DNA of 64,000 bases, from positions 62,001 to 126,000 of the forward strand of contig WRED01000001.1 of assembly GCA_009779495.1 (NCBI GenBank), in the 5' to 3' direction. This document shows positions 8,711 to 22,944 of this stretch, one piece after another. Position 1 is the first letter of the stretch. Every line of letters begins with the position of its first letter. The notes under the pieces are model-generated. The model was given only the letters and a program-made list of their open reading frames with translations, had not been told where the DNA came from and ran no database searches. Position numbers and translations under genes: made by a program. Origin of the DNA: Oscillospiraceae bacterium. GTDB taxonomy: Bacteria; Bacillota; Clostridia; Oscillospirales; Acutalibacteraceae.

Positions 8711-8761
8711 ATGTCTGATCCACTCCCCCGATTGCTTTTATGAGTGTTGCTTTGCGCGTTG

Positions 8762-8777
8762 GTTAGCAATCGCTAAC
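8762..8777. promoter_or_regulatory. Palindromic operator in the feoA promoter
   Basis: GTTAGC-AATC-GCTAAC, with the same arms and spacing as the site at 8453-8468. It starts about 11 bases beyond the -10 box, at or just after the transcription start, where a repressor could block transcription. A DtxR-type iron repressor is inferred. Confidence 0.65.
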
Positions 8778-8788
8778 TCTATATTACT

Positions 8789-8817
8789 ATCATAGCACGG
8801 TTTACGCGCGATGTCAA
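8789..8817 (-). promoter_or_regulatory. feoA promoter
   Basis: On the minus strand, TTGACA (8812-8817), a 17-base spacer and TATGAT (8789-8794): close to a consensus vegetative promoter. Confidence 0.88.
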
Positions 8818-8903
8818 CCGCTTTTTAAAAAAGAGTCTTATAGCAGTTCCACATAACGGAGAAAGTAAAAAGAAAAAATTTGCAAATATTTCCAAAAAAC
8901 TTA

Positions 8904-8932
8904 TTGACATTTTTTCTCGTATATGGTAATAT
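8904..8932 (+). promoter_or_regulatory. spo0A vegetative promoter
   Basis: TTGACA (8904-8909), a 17-base spacer and TAATAT (8927-8932). This is a sigma-A-type promoter about 33 bases before the spo0A start codon. No clear sigma-H site or 0A box was identified. Confidence 0.8.
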
Positions 8933-8964
8933 CTTAATGCAATATGAAAGCGGAGGTAATAAAA

Positions 8965-9738
8965 ATGGGAAAAATATTCAAGGTCCTTTTAGCGGAGGAA
9001 GGAAACGAGTTCGGGCAGGGCTGCGCGGGCGTACTGCGCGCGGCCGGGTATGAGGTGTCGCTAGTGTTAAAGGACGGCACGGAAATCGTCGGCAACATCG
9101 AGAGGCTCGCCCCTGACGTCCTGATTATGGACACGTTTATGGCAAGACTTGACGCCCTTGGGGTCTTAAAGGCGCTTCGCTCCATGAACATCAAGAAACC
9201 GCTGATCATCGTCATGTCCAGCGTGGACAACTCGCGGCTTGAGCAGGAGATTCTGGCGGCGGGCGCGGACTATTACGTACTCAAGCCTTTCGAGACGGAG
9301 GTGCTCGCCGAGCGCGTCACGCAACTCACTGGCTGGACAAACAAGCCGCCGGAAAAAATCCCGTCATACGGCGGTTCAGGCGCGAACGATCTGGAGATAC
9401 TGGTGTCGGAAATCATGCACCAGATCGGCGTTCCCGCCCACATAAAGGGATATCAGTATCTGCGCGAGGCAATCATTTTATCCATTGAGAACAATGAGAT
9501 GATGAGTTCCGTGACAAAGGTATTATACCCGACCGTGGCAAAGACATACAAGACCACCTCATCCAGAGTCGAGCGCGCCATCCGCCATGCCATCGAGGTT
9601 GCGTGGGACAGGGGCGACGTAGACGTTTTAAGCTCTTATTTCGGTTACACGATCCAGAATAGCCGGGGCAAACCCACCAACTCCGAATTCATCGCGATGA
9701 TCAGCGACAAACTCAGGCTGAGGCTGAAATCGGCCTAG
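8965..9738 (+). CDS. spo0A: Sporulation master regulator Spo0A
   Basis: The response regulator that commits the cell to sporulation, 257 residues. The receiver domain (1-125) has the phosphoacceptor Asp in [13 protein letters not shown] and the conserved Lys in YYVLKPF. The C-terminal Spo0A-specific DNA-binding domain contains [41 protein letters not shown] and [14 protein letters not shown], an unmistakable match. The ATG at 8965 has GCGGAGGT seven bases upstream; an in-frame ATG at 8944 does not. spoIVB, a frequent neighbour, is absent. Presence of the gene argues for a sporulating lineage but does not prove sporulation. Confidence 0.97.
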   Translation: MGKIFKVLLAEEGNEFGQGCAGVLRAAGYEVSLVLKDGTEIVGNIERLAPDVLIMDTFMARLDALGVLKALRSMNIKKPLIIVMSSVDNSRLEQEILAAGADYYVLKPFETEVLAERVTQLTGWTNKPPEKIPSYGGSGANDLEILVSEIMHQIGVPAHIKGYQYLREAIILSIENNEMMSSVTKVLYPTVAKTYKTTSSRVERAIRHAIEVAWDRGDVDVLSSYFGYTIQNSRGKPTNSEFIAMISDKLRLRLKSA

Positions 9739-9744
9739 CCGATC

Positions 9745-9863
9745 GGAATTAGGCGTTGGGCGGCGTGCTTTCTCCTGATCCCTGACAATTAATAAAATCC
9801 ACCTCTTTTTAGGGAGGTGGATTTTTATTCGTGTTGGAGGTAGCCTGCCCCAACGCCTGATTC
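9745..9863. repeat. Long inverted repeat surrounding the spo0A/tuf terminator
   Basis: GGAATTAGGCGTTGGG (9745-9760) and CCCAACGCCTGATTCC (9848-9863) are complementary at 15 of 16 positions. They flank the terminator hairpin. The 13-mer CCTGATCCCTGAC at 9774-9786, inside this region, recurs twice within the glycosyltransferase gene near 61670. Confidence 0.6.
9794..9826. terminator. Bidirectional terminator between spo0A and tuf
   Basis: AAAATCCACCTC (9794-9805) pairs with GAGGTGGATTTT, flanked by A- and T-rich ends, so it can stop both convergent genes. Confidence 0.88.
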
Positions 9864-9874
9864 CTAAAACCTAA

Positions 9875-11077
9875 TTACTCTGTAATCGCAATAACAGCGC
9901 CTGAACCGACAGTCCTGCCGCCCTCGCGGATAGCGAAACGGAGACCCTTTTCAATGGCGATGGGGGTGATCAGCTCAACATCCATCTCGATGTTGTCGCC
10001 GGGCATACACATTTCAACGCCCGCCGGAAGGGAGATAACGCCCGTAACGTCCGTCGTCCTGAAATAGAACTGGGGACGATAGTTGTTGAAGAACGGCGTG
10101 TGACGTCCGCCTTCATCCTTGGAAAGGACGTAAACCTGACCCTGGAACTTCGTCAAAGGCTTGATTGAGTTGGGCTTCGCGAGAACCTGGCCGCGCTCAA
10201 TCTCAGTTCTCTGTACGCCGCGAAGCAGGCAGCCGATATTGTCGCCGGCCTCAGCGTAGTCAAGGATCTTGCGGAACATTTCGATGCCCGTGCAGACGGA
10301 CTTTCTCTTCTCCTCGGTAAGTCCGACGATCTCGACTTCCTCACCCGTTTTAAGCTGGCCGCGCTCAACTCTGCCCGTGGCAACCGTGCCACGCCCAGTG
10401 ATGGTGAAAACGTCCTCGACCGGCATCAGGAAAGGCAGGTCAGCCTTACGCTCGGGCGTCGGGATATAGCTGTCAACAGCGTCCATCAGCTCCCAAATGC
10501 ACTTGATCTCGGGAGCGTCCACGTCGCCGCCGTTGTACTCAAGGGCGTGCAGAGCGGAGCCCTGGATGATCGGGGTATCGTCGCCGGGGAACTCATACTC
10601 GGAAAGAGTCTCACGGATCTCCATCTCGACAAGCTCAAGCAGCTCGGGATCGTCAACTTGATCGCACTTGTTCATGAAAACAACGATATAGGGCACGCCG
10701 ACCTGACGGGCAAGCAGAAGATGCTCTTTCGTCTGGGCCATGGGACCGTCCGTCGCCGCGATAACAAGAACCGCGCCGTCCATCTGCGCCGCGCCGGTGA
10801 TCATGTTCTTGATGTAGTCGGCGTGGCCGGGGCAGTCAACGTGAGCGTAGTGACGGGCGTCCGTCTGATACTCCACGTGAGCGGTGTTGATCGTAATGCC
10901 GCGCTCCCTCTCTTCGGGGGCCTTGTCGATGTTCGCGTAATCTACGAACGCCGCGCCGCCTTTCATCGCGAGGGTCTTGGTGATCGCGGCCGTGAGCGTC
11001 GTCTTGCCATGGTCAACGTGACCGATGGTGCCGATGTTTACGTGGGGTTTGTTTCTGTCAAATTTTGCTTTTGCCAT
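9875..11077 (-). CDS. tuf: Elongation factor Tu
   Basis: A GTPase that delivers aminoacyl-tRNA to the ribosome, 400 residues. G1 is [14 protein letters not shown], the switch I region contains [13 protein letters not shown]3 is DCPGHADY and G4 is NKCD. Domains II and III end [11 protein letters not shown]. The start at 11077 ([20 protein letters not shown]) follows AAAGGAGG; the longer open frame to 11140 is not supported. It has its own promoter and lies last in the rpoB-rpoC-rpsL-rpsG-fusA-tuf block. Confidence 0.98.
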   Translation of the reverse strand: MAKAKFDRNKPHVNIGTIGHVDHGKTTLTAAITKTLAMKGGAAFVDYANIDKAPEERERGITINTAHVEYQTDARHYAHVDCPGHADYIKNMITGAAQMDGAVLVIAATDGPMAQTKEHLLLARQVGVPYIVVFMNKCDQVDDPELLELVEMEIRETLSEYEFPGDDTPIIQGSALHALEYNGGDVDAPEIKCIWELMDAVDSYIPTPERKADLPFLMPVEDVFTITGRGTVATGRVERGQLKTGEEVEIVGLTEEKRKSVCTGIEMFRKILDYAEAGDNIGCLLRGVQRTEIERGQVLAKPNSIKPLTKFQGQVYVLSKDEGGRHTPFFNNYRPQFYFRTTDVTGVISLPAGVEMCMPGDNIEMDVELITPIAIEKGLRFAIREGGRTVGSGAVIAITE

Positions 11078-11153
11078 TAAATTTATCCTCCTTTGTGGTA
11101 GAAAAATGTTTTTTTGTTCTCTAAACATGGAGCGCGTCAAAACGCTCTAGATT

Positions 11154-11182
11154 ATTCTATCAACTTTCGGCCGCAATTTCAA
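11154..11182 (-). promoter_or_regulatory. tuf promoter
   Basis: On the minus strand, TTGAAA (11177-11182), a 17-base spacer and TAGAAT (11154-11159), between fusA and tuf. Confidence 0.7.
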
Positions 11183-11221
11183 GTCTTTTTTGAAATATTC
11201 TTAGCCAACCGGCAACTTTTA

Positions 11222-13291
11222 CTACGGCCTTTCGCTGACGATTGATTCGGAAACCGACTTCGGAACCACCGTATAATGGCTGGGCTCCATCGAATACTGT
11301 CCCCTGCCCTGGGTTTTTGAGCGCAGGGCCGTGGCGTATCCGAACATCGTCGAAAGCGGGATATCGGCGTTGATCTGAACGATGCCCATGCGGTTTTCCG
11401 TGCCGGAGATCGCGCCCCGGCGGGAGTTGATGTCCCCGATAACATCGCCCATATAATCGTCGGGCACGGTGACGGACACTTTCATAATCGGCTCCAGCAG
11501 GACAGGCGCGGCCTTTTTCATCGCGTCCTTAAACGCCATGGAACCGGCCAGCTTGAAAGCAAGCTCCGAGGAGTCCACCTCGTGGTACGAGCCGTCGTAC
11601 AGCGTCACTTTCACGTCTACGACGTTGAACCCGGCCAGTACGCCCGAAAGCATGGCGCCCTTGATTCCTGTCTCGACGGGATTGATATACTCTTTCGGGA
11701 TGACGCCTCCGGTGATCGCGTTGACGAATTCGAAGCCCTGTCCCGGGTTCGGCTCTATCCTGATCTTGACGTGGCCGTACTGCCCGTGCCCGCCCGACTG
11801 ACGGGCGTACTTCGTATCGCTTTCGGCGATCTGCGTAATGGTCTCGCGGAAAGCGACCTGCGGCTTTCCGACGTTGGCTTCAACCTTGAATTCGCGCAGC
11901 ATCCGGTCAACGATGATCTCCAGGTGCAGCTCGCCCATTCCCGCGATGATGGTCTGACCCGTTTCCTCGTCGGTATACGCCTTGAAAGTCGGATCCTCCT
12001 CCGCCAGCTTTTGCAGCGCGATGCCCATCTTTTCCTGCCCGGCCTTTGTCTTAGGCTCTATGGCCACGCGGATGACCGGCTCAGGGAAGACCATGGACTC
12101 CAGCACGACGGGATGTCTCGCGTCGCACAGGGTATCGCCCGTGGTGGTGTTTTTCAGGCCGATGGTAGCCGCGATGTCGCCTGCGTAAACGCAGTCGATA
12201 TCCTGCCGGTGGTTTGAGTGCATTTGCAGGATGCGTCCCAGCCGCTCGTTCTGATCCTTTGTGGAGTTATAGACCGTACTGCCCGTTTCGGCCGAGCCGG
12301 AGTATACGCGGAAGAACGCGAGCTTTCCGACGAACGGGTCGGTGGCTATCTTGAACGCCAAGGCCGAGAACGGCTCACTGTCGCTCGACTCGCGGATCTC
12401 TTCCCTGTCGTTCTTAGGATTGACGCCCTTTATCGCTTCAACGTCCGTCGGCGCGGGCATGTAATCCACGATGGCGTCAAGCAGAAGCTGTACGCCCTTG
12501 TTGCGGTAGGACGTCCCGCATACGACGGGCACCATGAGGTTCGCCAGCGTCGCCTTGCGGATGCACGTTTTAATTTCGTCCACCGTCGGCTCCTCACCCT
12601 CGAGAAACTTGTTGAGGATCTCGTCGTCCTGCTCCGCAACGTGCTCGATAAGCTCGGCGCGGTATTTTACCGCAAGCTCCATCAGATCCTCCGGGATGTC
12701 CTCGTCGCGGACGTCAAGCCCGACGTCGTCATAATATACCTCGGCGCGCATTTCGACCAGGTCAACGATCCCCTTGAAGTCCGCCTCCACGCCGATGGGT
12801 ATCTGTATCGGCACGGCGTTGCACTTCAGGCGGTCTTTCATCATGGCGACGACGTTGAAAAAGTCAGCGCCCATGATGTCCATCTTGTTGACGTAGGCCA
12901 TGCGCGGCACGCTGTACTTGTCGGCCTGCCTCCAGACCGTCTCGGACTGCGGCTCGACCCCGCCCTTGGCGCAGAGCACCGTCACAGAGCCGTCAAGCAC
13001 CCGAAGCGAGCGCTCAACCTCCACCGTGAAATCGACGTGGCCCGGCGTGTCAATGATGTTGATGCGGTAATCCTTCCAAAAGCAAGTGGTCGCGGCGGAC
13101 GTGATGGTTATGCCTCTCTCCTGCTCCTGCTCCATCCAGTCCATCGTGGCGGCGCCGTCGTGCACCTCGCCCAGCTTATGCGTTTTTCCGGTATAGAAAA
13201 GGATACGCTCGGAGGTAGTCGTCTTACCGGCGTCAATGTGGGCCATAATCCCTATATTTCTTGTGCGCTCAAGCGATACTTGCCTTGGCAT
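11222..13291 (-). CDS. fusA: Elongation factor G
   Basis: A translocation GTPase, 689 residues, the normal size. The N-terminus [20 protein letters not shown] is followed by G1 [14 protein letters not shown], a switch I region with [12 protein letters not shown]3 DTPGHVDFT and G4 NKMD. Domains II to V end SESIVSERP. The ATG at 13291 has CGGAGGA upstream. It lies between rpsG and tuf as in most Firmicutes str operons. Confidence 0.98.
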   Translation of the reverse strand: MPRQVSLERTRNIGIMAHIDAGKTTTSERILFYTGKTHKLGEVHDGAATMDWMEQEQERGITITSAATTCFWKDYRINIIDTPGHVDFTVEVERSLRVLDGSVTVLCAKGGVEPQSETVWRQADKYSVPRMAYVNKMDIMGADFFNVVAMMKDRLKCNAVPIQIPIGVEADFKGIVDLVEMRAEVYYDDVGLDVRDEDIPEDLMELAVKYRAELIEHVAEQDDEILNKFLEGEEPTVDEIKTCIRKATLANLMVPVVCGTSYRNKGVQLLLDAIVDYMPAPTDVEAIKGVNPKNDREEIRESSDSEPFSALAFKIATDPFVGKLAFFRVYSGSAETGSTVYNSTKDQNERLGRILQMHSNHRQDIDCVYAGDIAATIGLKNTTTGDTLCDARHPVVLESMVFPEPVIRVAIEPKTKAGQEKMGIALQKLAEEDPTFKAYTDEETGQTIIAGMGELHLEIIVDRMLREFKVEANVGKPQVAFRETITQIAESDTKYARQSGGHGQYGHVKIRIEPNPGQGFEFVNAITGGVIPKEYINPVETGIKGAMLSGVLAGFNVVDVKVTLYDGSYHEVDSSELAFKLAGSMAFKDAMKKAAPVLLEPIMKVSVTVPDDYMGDVIGDINSRRGAISGTENRMGIVQINADIPLSTMFGYATALRSKTQGRGQYSMEPSHYTVVPKSVSESIVSERP

Positions 13292-13343
13292 GTTGTCCTC
13301 CGTATTTCTAAATTAACAATTCATAAATTGCGATACAGCCGCT

Positions 13344-13814
13344 TTACCAGCGGAAATGCGCAAACGCCTTGTTGGCTTCCGCCATCTTGTGCGTGTCCTC
13401 GCGCTTCTTGAACGACGCGCCTGTGGAATTGCAGGCGTCAACGATCTCATTGGCGAGTCTTTCTTTCATCGTTCTTTCCGAACGGTTACGGGCGTACAGC
13501 GTGATCCAGCGCAGACCTAAAGTCTGCCGTCTTTCAGGGCGCACGTCAATGGGCACCTGATAGGTCGCTCCGCCGACGCGGCGAGCCTTGACCTCCAAAA
13601 GCGGCATGACGTTTTCCATCGCGGCTTCAAAGGTCTCCAGCGGATCCTTGCCGGTTTTTTCTCTGATGATGTCGAACGCGTCGTAGACGATCCTTTGGGC
13701 GACGCCCTTTTTGCCGTCGTACATCACGCTGTTCACCAAACGGGTTACGAGTTTTGAGTTGTAAAGCGGATCTGGCAAAACATCACGTTTTGCTATCTGG
13801 CCTCTTCTTGGCAC
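13344..13814 (-). CDS. rpsG: 30S ribosomal protein S7
   Basis: A primary 16S rRNA-binding protein of the small-subunit head, 156 residues. The start is GTG at 13814 (protein [15 protein letters not shown]...), seven bases after GGAGGG. The open frame continues upstream to 13880, but that extension lacks the S7 pattern. Conserved segments include [37 protein letters not shown] and AFAHFRW. Confidence 0.97.
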   Translation of the reverse strand: MPRRGQIAKRDVLPDPLYNSKLVTRLVNSVMYDGKKGVAQRIVYDAFDIIREKTGKDPLETFEAAMENVMPLLEVKARRVGGATYQVPIDVRPERRQTLGLRWITLYARNRSERTMKERLANEIVDACNSTGASFKKREDTHKMAEANKAFAHFRW

Positions 13815-13950
13815 TTCGCTTCCCTCCTTCATAAAGATGAGTTCATAGGTACTCGAGTGACAAAATTCCCGTGGCGCCAACGGAGGCGTGTTATATAACA
13901 GTATATATAGACACTCTCACATCGGTTCAGCAATATTCATATTTCAAATC

Positions 13951-13997
13951 ATACACCTTAACGACTATAAAATATGATTTTAAGGAGTTAAGGAGTA
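13951..13997. repeat. Hairpin/MITE-like element, copy 2 (47 bases, internally deleted)
   Basis: CACCTTAACGACTATAAAAT is the reverse complement of the right end of copy 1 (3547-3649). ATGATTTTAAGGAGTTAAGG is the reverse complement of its left end. The two ends are joined directly and form one hairpin (CCTTAAC...GTTAAGG). It lies in the rpsL-rpsG intergenic region and would be transcribed in the operon mRNA. Confidence 0.65.
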
Positions 13998-14105
13998 TTG
14001 TATTGCCGCAAACGCGCACAAAACACGCGTTCCATAGCCGTTACACTAAAACGGCCGTATTTGCCTGCAAGAAGATTCTGTCTGATTTGAGTTTGCTCCT
14101 GCGGC

Positions 14106-14528
14106 TTACTTCTTCGCCGCCTTGGGTCTCTTCGCGCCGTACTTGGAACGGGCCTGCATCCTGCCGCTGACGCCCTGTGTATCGAGCGTGCCGCGGATGA
14201 TGTGGTAACGCACGCCGGGCAGATCCTTAACGCGTCCGCCGCGGATGAGGACGACCGAGTGCTCCTGCAGGTTGTGGCCGACGCCGGGGATATAGGCCGA
14301 AACCTCGATCCCGTTTGAGAGCCTAACCCTGGCGATCTTGCGAAGAGCCGAGTTGGGCTTCTTCGGGGTAGCCGTCTTGACCGCCGTGCACACACCGCGC
14401 TTTTGCGGGGACTCCGCGTCTGTAACGATGTTTTTCTTGGAGTTCAAGCCCTTGAGCAGCGCGGGAGCTTTCGCCTTTTTCTCGTGAGTTTCCCTGCCGT
14501 GTCTGACAAGTTGATTAAAGGTTGGCAA
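14106..14528 (-). CDS. rpsL: 30S ribosomal protein S12
   Basis: A decoding-centre protein, 140 residues. A TTG start at 14528 ([12 protein letters not shown]) gives the standard N-terminus and has AAGGAG nine bases upstream; the in-frame ATG at 14537 directly abuts that site and cannot use it. The conserved [11 protein letters not shown] and [19 protein letters not shown] regions are present, with lysines at the positions altered in streptomycin-resistant mutants. It heads a promoter-driven rpsL-rpsG-fusA unit. Confidence 0.97.
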   Translation of the reverse strand: MPTFNQLVRHGRETHEKKAKAPALLKGLNSKKNIVTDAESPQKRGVCTAVKTATPKKPNSALRKIARVRLSNGIEVSAYIPGVGHNLQEHSVVLIRGGRVKDLPGVRYHIIRGTLDTQGVSGRMQARSKYGAKRPKAAKK

Positions 14529-14612
14529 GCAACGCATCTCCTTTCTTCTATATTTGATTTATAATCATGCGTTCGGATTTGCCCGAAAGCCGATTAACAA
14601 AAGCCGGAAAGT

Positions 14613-14641
14613 ATTTTAGCACTTATTTTGACAGTTGTCAA
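14613..14641 (-). promoter_or_regulatory. rpsL promoter
   Basis: On the minus strand, TTGACA (14636-14641), a 17-base spacer and TAAAAT (14613-14618), between rpoC and rpsL. Confidence 0.8.
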
Positions 14642-14654
14642 GTTTTTTTGTGAA

Positions 14655-18281
<3,627 letters not shown>

Positions 18282-18338
18282 TAGGCAGGCTCCTTTTCTT
18301 CAACTGGATTTTGCGCGGTTCTGTCTGTTAATTGTTCA

Positions 18339-21300
18339 TTATTCGTCAGCATCTTCTGTATATTCATCGTCAAGATAATCCTGATTCTCCTCGTCGTCGA
18401 CGTATTCATCGTCGAACTCATCGTCCCCGAACTCCTCGTCGTCCTCGTCGTCGAAGAGCGGGTCGCCGTTTTCATCCTCCATGGAAAATCCGGCCGCCCT
18501 GTCGGCGTCGTTGACATTGCGGAACGCCTTGTCGTCCGAAACGGTGAAGCCGTAATCCTCGCCGTCGAAATTCTGCTTGAGGTCGATCTCTTCGCCGTCG
18601 CCGTCCAGCACGCTTACGTCAAGCGCGAGCGATTGCAGTTCCTTTATAAGGACCTTGAAAGATTCGGGTATGCCGGGCTTTGGCACGTTCTTGCCCTTGA
18701 CGATAGCCTCGTAGGTTTTGACGCGCCCGACAACGTCGTCGGACTTCACGGTCAGAATCTCCTGCAGGGTGTACGCCGCGCCGTAGGCCTCAAGCGCCCA
18801 CACCTCCATCTCCCCGAAGCGCTGCCCTCCGAACTGCGCTTTACCGCCCAAGGGCTGCTGCGTCACCAGCGAGTAGGGTCCTGTGGAACGGGCGTGAATC
18901 TTATCGTCAACCAAATGGAGCAGCTTGAGGAAGTACATGACTCCCACGGTTATCGGCGCGTCGAACTTGCGCCCCGTGCGCCCGTCTATCATCTCCGACT
19001 TGCCGTCCTCGCGAAGCCCCGCCTCGCGAAGCGCCTCGCGTATATCCTCCTCATGGGCGCCGTCGAACACAGGCGTCATGACCTTGAGTCCCAGATGCCT
19101 CGCGGCGAATCCCAAATGAACCTCAAGCACCTGCCCGATGTTCATCCGGGGGGGAACGCCCAGCGGGTTCAGCACAATGTCAAGCGGCGTTCCGTCGGGC
19201 AGGAAAGGCATATCCTCCTGCGGAAGTATGCACGACACAACGCCCTTGTTGCCGTGACGCCCCGCCATCTTGTCTCCCACGGACAGCTTGCGCTTTTGGG
19301 CGATGTAACAGCGCACGACCTTGTTCACGCCGGGTGACAGCTCGTCGCTGTTTTCCCGCGTGAACACCTCTACCTTGACGACGATGCCGTACTGCCCGTG
19401 CGGCACGCGCAGGGACGTATCCCTGACCTCCTTGGCCTTTTCGCCGAATATCGCGCGCAGGAGCCTTTCCTCAGCCGTCAGCTCGGTTTCACCTTTCGGC
19501 GTGACCTTGCCGACAAGTATATCGCCCGAATGCACCTCCGCGCCGATACGGATAATGCCGCGCTCGTCAAGGTCGCTCAAAGCGTCGTCACCGACGTTGG
19601 GTATGTCGCGCGTAATATCCTCGGCCCCCAGCTTCGTATCTCTCGCCTCGACCTCGTGCTCCTCGATATGGATCGAGGTGTATATGTCGTCGCGCACCAG
19701 TTTTTCGTTGATGAGGACGGCGTCCTCGTAGTTATAGCCCTCCCACGTCATGAAGCCGATCAGGGCGTTGCGGCCTAAGCTGATTTCTCCCTTATCCGTC
19801 GCGGGTCCGTCCGCGATGACCTGTTTTGCCCTTACCGTCCGGCCGATCTCCACCACGGGCCTCTGATTGATACACGTGCCCTGGTTTGAACCCAGGAACT
19901 TGATCAGCTCATATTTATCCGTGCCGCCGTCCCCGCGCTGTATCTCAATGAGGTCTGCGCTCACATGGGTCACGACACCCGCGTTTTTCGCAAGCACCGC
20001 GACGCCTGAATCGACGGCTGCCTTGTATTCCATGCCTGTGCCGACTAACGGAGCTTCCGTCCTGAGAAGCGGCACGGCCTGCCTTTGCATGTTCGAGCCC
20101 ATCAGGGCGCGGTTCGCGTCGTCGTTTTCAAGGAAAGGGATCATCGCCGTGGCGACCGACACGACCATCTTCGGCGAAACGTCCATGTAGTCGGCCTGCT
20201 CGCGGGGCACTTCCACGAACTCGTCGCGGTGACGGGCGATGATACGCTTGTTTTTGAAGCGGCCCTCCTCGTCCAGCGGTTCGTTCGCCTGCGCGACGAC
20301 GAAGTGGTCCTCCACGTCGGCGGTCATGTATTCGACCTCGCCTATCACGCGGCCGCTCTCCTTGTCGACCTTGCGGAACGGCGCTTCTATAAAGCCGTAC
20401 TCGTTGATTTTCGCGAAAGTGGCCAGATACGATATCAAACCGATGTTCGGGCCTTCCGGCGTCTCAATGGGGCACATACGGCCATAATGGCTGTAGTGCA
20501 CATCGCGAACCTCGAAGCCCGCGCGGTCCCTCGAAAGTCCGCCGGGACCCAGGGCCGACAGGCGGCGCTTATGCGTAAGCTCCGCCAGCGGGTTCGTCTG
20601 ATCCATGAACTGCGAAAGCGGCGACGAGCCGAAGAATTCCTTGATGGCCATCTGCACGGGGCGGATGTTGATCAGCGTCTGAAGCGTGATCTTGTCGTCG
20701 CCCTCCTGCGCCTGAAGCGTCATGCGCTCACGGACGACCCTCTCCATTCTGGCGATACCGATGCGGAACTGGTTTTGCAGCAGCTCGCCCACAGAGCGGA
20801 TGCGGCGGTTACCCAGATGGTCGATGTCGTCCAGATCGCCGATGCCGTTGGCCAAACAGTTGATATAATTGACGGACGCCAAAATGTCGTCCACGATGAT
20901 ATGCTTCGGGATCAGATCGTCACAGCGCGCGCGCATGATTTCAAGCAGCTCTTTGTCCGAGCCCTCAAAGCCGTCGATGATCTCGTGCAGTACGCTTGCG
21001 CGGACCTTTTCGTTTATGGCGTTGTCAAGCAGATCCTCTTTCGTGATACCCTCGGGCATGAACGGCAGCGGATCGACCATGCCGTTGGAAGCAACGCGTA
21101 TCTCGCGGTTCTCCGAAATCACCGTCAGGGAAATCACGCCGGACTGCTCTATTTCATACGCCTTTTCACGGCTGACGACCTCGCTTTCTTCAGCCAGGAC
21201 CTCGCCCGTATAGGGATGAACCACAGCGGCAGCCAACTGATAGCCCGCGATACGCGCCGATATCGCCAGCTTCTTGTTATACTTGTAACGGCCGACGCGG

Positions 21301-22103
21301 GAAATATCGTAGCGGTACGGGTCAAAAAAGAGGTTCTCGATGTGCTGCTGGGCGGTCTCTAACGTCACCGGCTCACCGGGGCGGAGCTTTTTGAACACCT
21401 CCATCAGGGCCTCTTCGGTGTTCTTCGTTTCGTCCTTGTCCAGCGTGGCCTTGATACGGTCATCGTCGCCGAAAAAATCGAGTATATCGGCGTCTGAGTC
21501 AAGGCCCAGCGCCCTGATGAACGTCGTGATAAAAATCTTTCTGTTTTTGTCGATACGGACGTAGTAAACGTCGTTTGAGTCGGTTTCATACTCAAGCCAC
21601 GCGCCGCGGTTGGGGTTTATGGTGCTGGTGAACAGCCGGATGCCGGTCTTGTCGTGGCTCATGTCAAAATAAACGCCCGGCGAACGGACAAGCTGGGATA
21701 CGATAACGCGCTCGGCGCCGTTGATGACGAAAGTTCCGCTATCGGTCATGATGGGAAAATCCCCCATGTAGACCTCGCTCTCCTTGATTGCTCCCGTCTC
21801 GACGTTCAAGAGACGCGCCGTCACGCGCATCGGAGCAGCATATGTCGCGTCACGCTCCTTGCACTCGCGCACCGTGTACTTCGGCTTGTCGTCGATCCTG
21901 TAATCGACGAAGTTCAGCACCCAGTTCCCGGTATAGTCCCTGATCTCCGCGGTGTCCCGGAAAACCTCCCGAAGCCCCGTATCGAGAAACCATCCGTAGG
22001 AATCCTTCTGCACCTCGATGAGGTTCGGCATGTCCATGACCTCGCCGATTTTTCCGAAATTCATACGGACAACGTCGTCACGCACGACTGGAACAACTTG
22101 CAT
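18339..22103 (-). CDS. rpoB: RNA polymerase subunit beta
   Basis: Subunit beta, 1254 residues. The rifampicin-pocket region reads [20 protein letters not shown] followed by [20 protein letters not shown], the drug-sensitive form. The C-terminal clamp region contains [20 protein letters not shown]. The protein ends in an acidic tail of about 45 residues, very rich in Asp and Glu (for example [17 protein letters not shown]). The ATG at 22103 has CGGAGTG upstream. rplJ and rplL, frequent upstream partners, are not next to it. Confidence 0.98.
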   Translation of the reverse strand: MQVVPVVRDDVVRMNFGKIGEVMDMPNLIEVQKDSYGWFLDTGLREVFRDTAEIRDYTGNWVLNFVDYRIDDKPKYTVRECKERDATYAAPMRVTARLLNVETGAIKESEVYMGDFPIMTDSGTFVINGAERVIVSQLVRSPGVYFDMSHDKTGIRLFTSTINPNRGAWLEYETDSNDVYYVRIDKNRKIFITTFIRALGLDSDADILDFFGDDDRIKATLDKDETKNTEEALMEVFKKLRPGEPVTLETAQQHIENLFFDPYRYDISRVGRYKYNKKLAISARIAGYQLAAAVVHPYTGEVLAEESEVVSREKAYEIEQSGVISLTVISENREIRVASNGMVDPLPFMPEGITKEDLLDNAINEKVRASVLHEIIDGFEGSDKELLEIMRARCDDLIPKHIIVDDILASVNYINCLANGIGDLDDIDHLGNRRIRSVGELLQNQFRIGIARMERVVRERMTLQAQEGDDKITLQTLINIRPVQMAIKEFFGSSPLSQFMDQTNPLAELTHKRRLSALGPGGLSRDRAGFEVRDVHYSHYGRMCPIETPEGPNIGLISYLATFAKINEYGFIEAPFRKVDKESGRVIGEVEYMTADVEDHFVVAQANEPLDEEGRFKNKRIIARHRDEFVEVPREQADYMDVSPKMVVSVATAMIPFLENDDANRALMGSNMQRQAVPLLRTEAPLVGTGMEYKAAVDSGVAVLAKNAGVVTHVSADLIEIQRGDGGTDKYELIKFLGSNQGTCINQRPVVEIGRTVRAKQVIADGPATDKGEISLGRNALIGFMTWEGYNYEDAVLINEKLVRDDIYTSIHIEEHEVEARDTKLGAEDITRDIPNVGDDALSDLDERGIIRIGAEVHSGDILVGKVTPKGETELTAEERLLRAIFGEKAKEVRDTSLRVPHGQYGIVVKVEVFTRENSDELSPGVNKVVRCYIAQKRKLSVGDKMAGRHGNKGVVSCILPQEDMPFLPDGTPLDIVLNPLGVPPRMNIGQVLEVHLGFAARHLGLKVMTPVFDGAHEEDIREALREAGLREDGKSEMIDGRTGRKFDAPITVGVMYFLKLLHLVDDKIHARSTGPYSLVTQQPLGGKAQFGGQRFGEMEVWALEAYGAAYTLQEILTVKSDDVVGRVKTYEAIVKGKNVPKPGIPESFKVLIKELQSLALDVSVLDGDGEEIDLKQNFDGEDYGFTVSDDKAFRNVNDADRAAGFSMEDENGDPLFDDEDDEEFGDDEFDDEYVDDEENQDYLDDEYTEDADE

Positions 22104-22269
22104 AAGCTTTCACTCCGTTCTTTTTTATCATCAAAAAAGCATCAAAAGCCGAAAAAATTTTTTTCGAAAAAAGTGGAAAATCGTTGATTTTACAGGCGTC
22201 CGCGCATGTCTCTGCTGTACCTGATTTCTAAAAGCGCGACATACGTCCATTATGACAATATGTTTTTTT

Positions 22270-22298
22270 ATTATAGTCGTTTTAGATGTCCATGTCAA
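22270..22298 (-). promoter_or_regulatory. rpoB promoter
   Basis: On the minus strand, TTGACA (22293-22298), a 17-base spacer and TATAAT (22270-22275): a full consensus. The leader to the rpoB ATG is about 160 bases. No known leader RNA family is recognised in it. Confidence 0.9.
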
Positions 22299-22509
22299 GC
22301 TTTTTTTTGATTTTTTTGCTTATATTTTACCTTAATATCTTTGAAATGTGCTTTTTGTGTCTCTCATTTTTCCTTGTCGGAAGTAACATTTTCTTTTTTG
22401 CCGCATAAGCTGTATTGCGGACGTTTTTGACTGTTTTTCGTGAAATATACAACTTGTCCGGGTGTTTCAAAAAGTCTTATTTATTACTAGGGAAAGGTCG
22501 GTGGCGTCC
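22299..22509. other. Divergent intergenic DNA between the rpoB promoter and the SOD-like gene
   Basis: AT-rich and without an open frame. A plus-strand -35/-10 pair TTGTCC-17-TTATTT near 22454-22482 could serve the SOD-like gene but is weak. Nothing else was recognised. Confidence 0.4.
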
Positions 22510-22851
22510 ATGCGTTATGACATAACAGCGTTTCCTGCCGGCTCGCAGCCGGAAGTAACTGCCGTGCTTACGGGAACCGGCCGCGCGCCGCATCTTCACG
22601 GAAGCGTCAAGCTTTATCCGTGGATCAAGGGTACACTGGTCAAGGCGGAGCTTGTCAACCTGCCCGGCGATTGCGTGATGCGTATTGGCGGCAAAAACGG
22701 GGCGCCGCTCTTTGACGCGCGTTCAAACGACGGATATTGCTTTACGGCGGTCTACACCGATCGGTTTTGTCCGGCGGAGGCGGTTGGCGAAAGCGTGTTT
22801 ATCGAGGACGGAGACGGCGTCGCCGGGAAAGGCAACTGTCAATTTAACTAA
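22510..22851 (+). CDS. Small protein resembling a metal-site-less Cu/Zn superoxide dismutase domain
   Basis: 113 residues. HGSVKLYPWIKGTLVKAELVNLPG and NDGYCFTAVYTDRF...AVGESVFI follow the beta-strand pattern of the Cu/Zn SOD-like proteins common in Clostridia. The copper/zinc histidine segment that normally sits between these parts is missing, and the tail is cut to GKGNCQFN. Catalysis is therefore unlikely; a structural or remnant domain is inferred. ATG 22510 is the preferred start, although the ribosome binding site is weak and GTG 22501 is an alternative. The gene is divergent from rpoB. Confidence 0.5.
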   Translation: MRYDITAFPAGSQPEVTAVLTGTGRAPHLHGSVKLYPWIKGTLVKAELVNLPGDCVMRIGGKNGAPLFDARSNDGYCFTAVYTDRFCPAEAVGESVFIEDGDGVAGKGNCQFN

Positions 22852-22883
22852 AACTTGCAGAAACGATTTGTGTATTATTTTTT

Positions 22884-22912
22884 TTGCTTTCAGAAACAAT
22901 TTATGGTATAAT
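22884..22912 (+). promoter_or_regulatory. Promoter of the ceramidase-like gene
   Basis: TTGCTT (22884-22889), a 17-base spacer and TATAAT (22907-22912), 33 bases before the start codon. Confidence 0.7.
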
Positions 22913-22944
22913 ATATTTATCCGAAACTGAAAGGACTTTTTAAT

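Noticed and set aside
12218..13411. Plus-strand open frame (397 codons) opposite fusA
   Set aside because: Shadow of fusA; it even crosses into rpsG and has no domain signature.
22104..22262. A known ribosomal-protein or riboswitch leader before rpoB
   Set aside because: The 160-base leader shows no pattern of a known leader RNA or riboswitch that could be recognised by eye.
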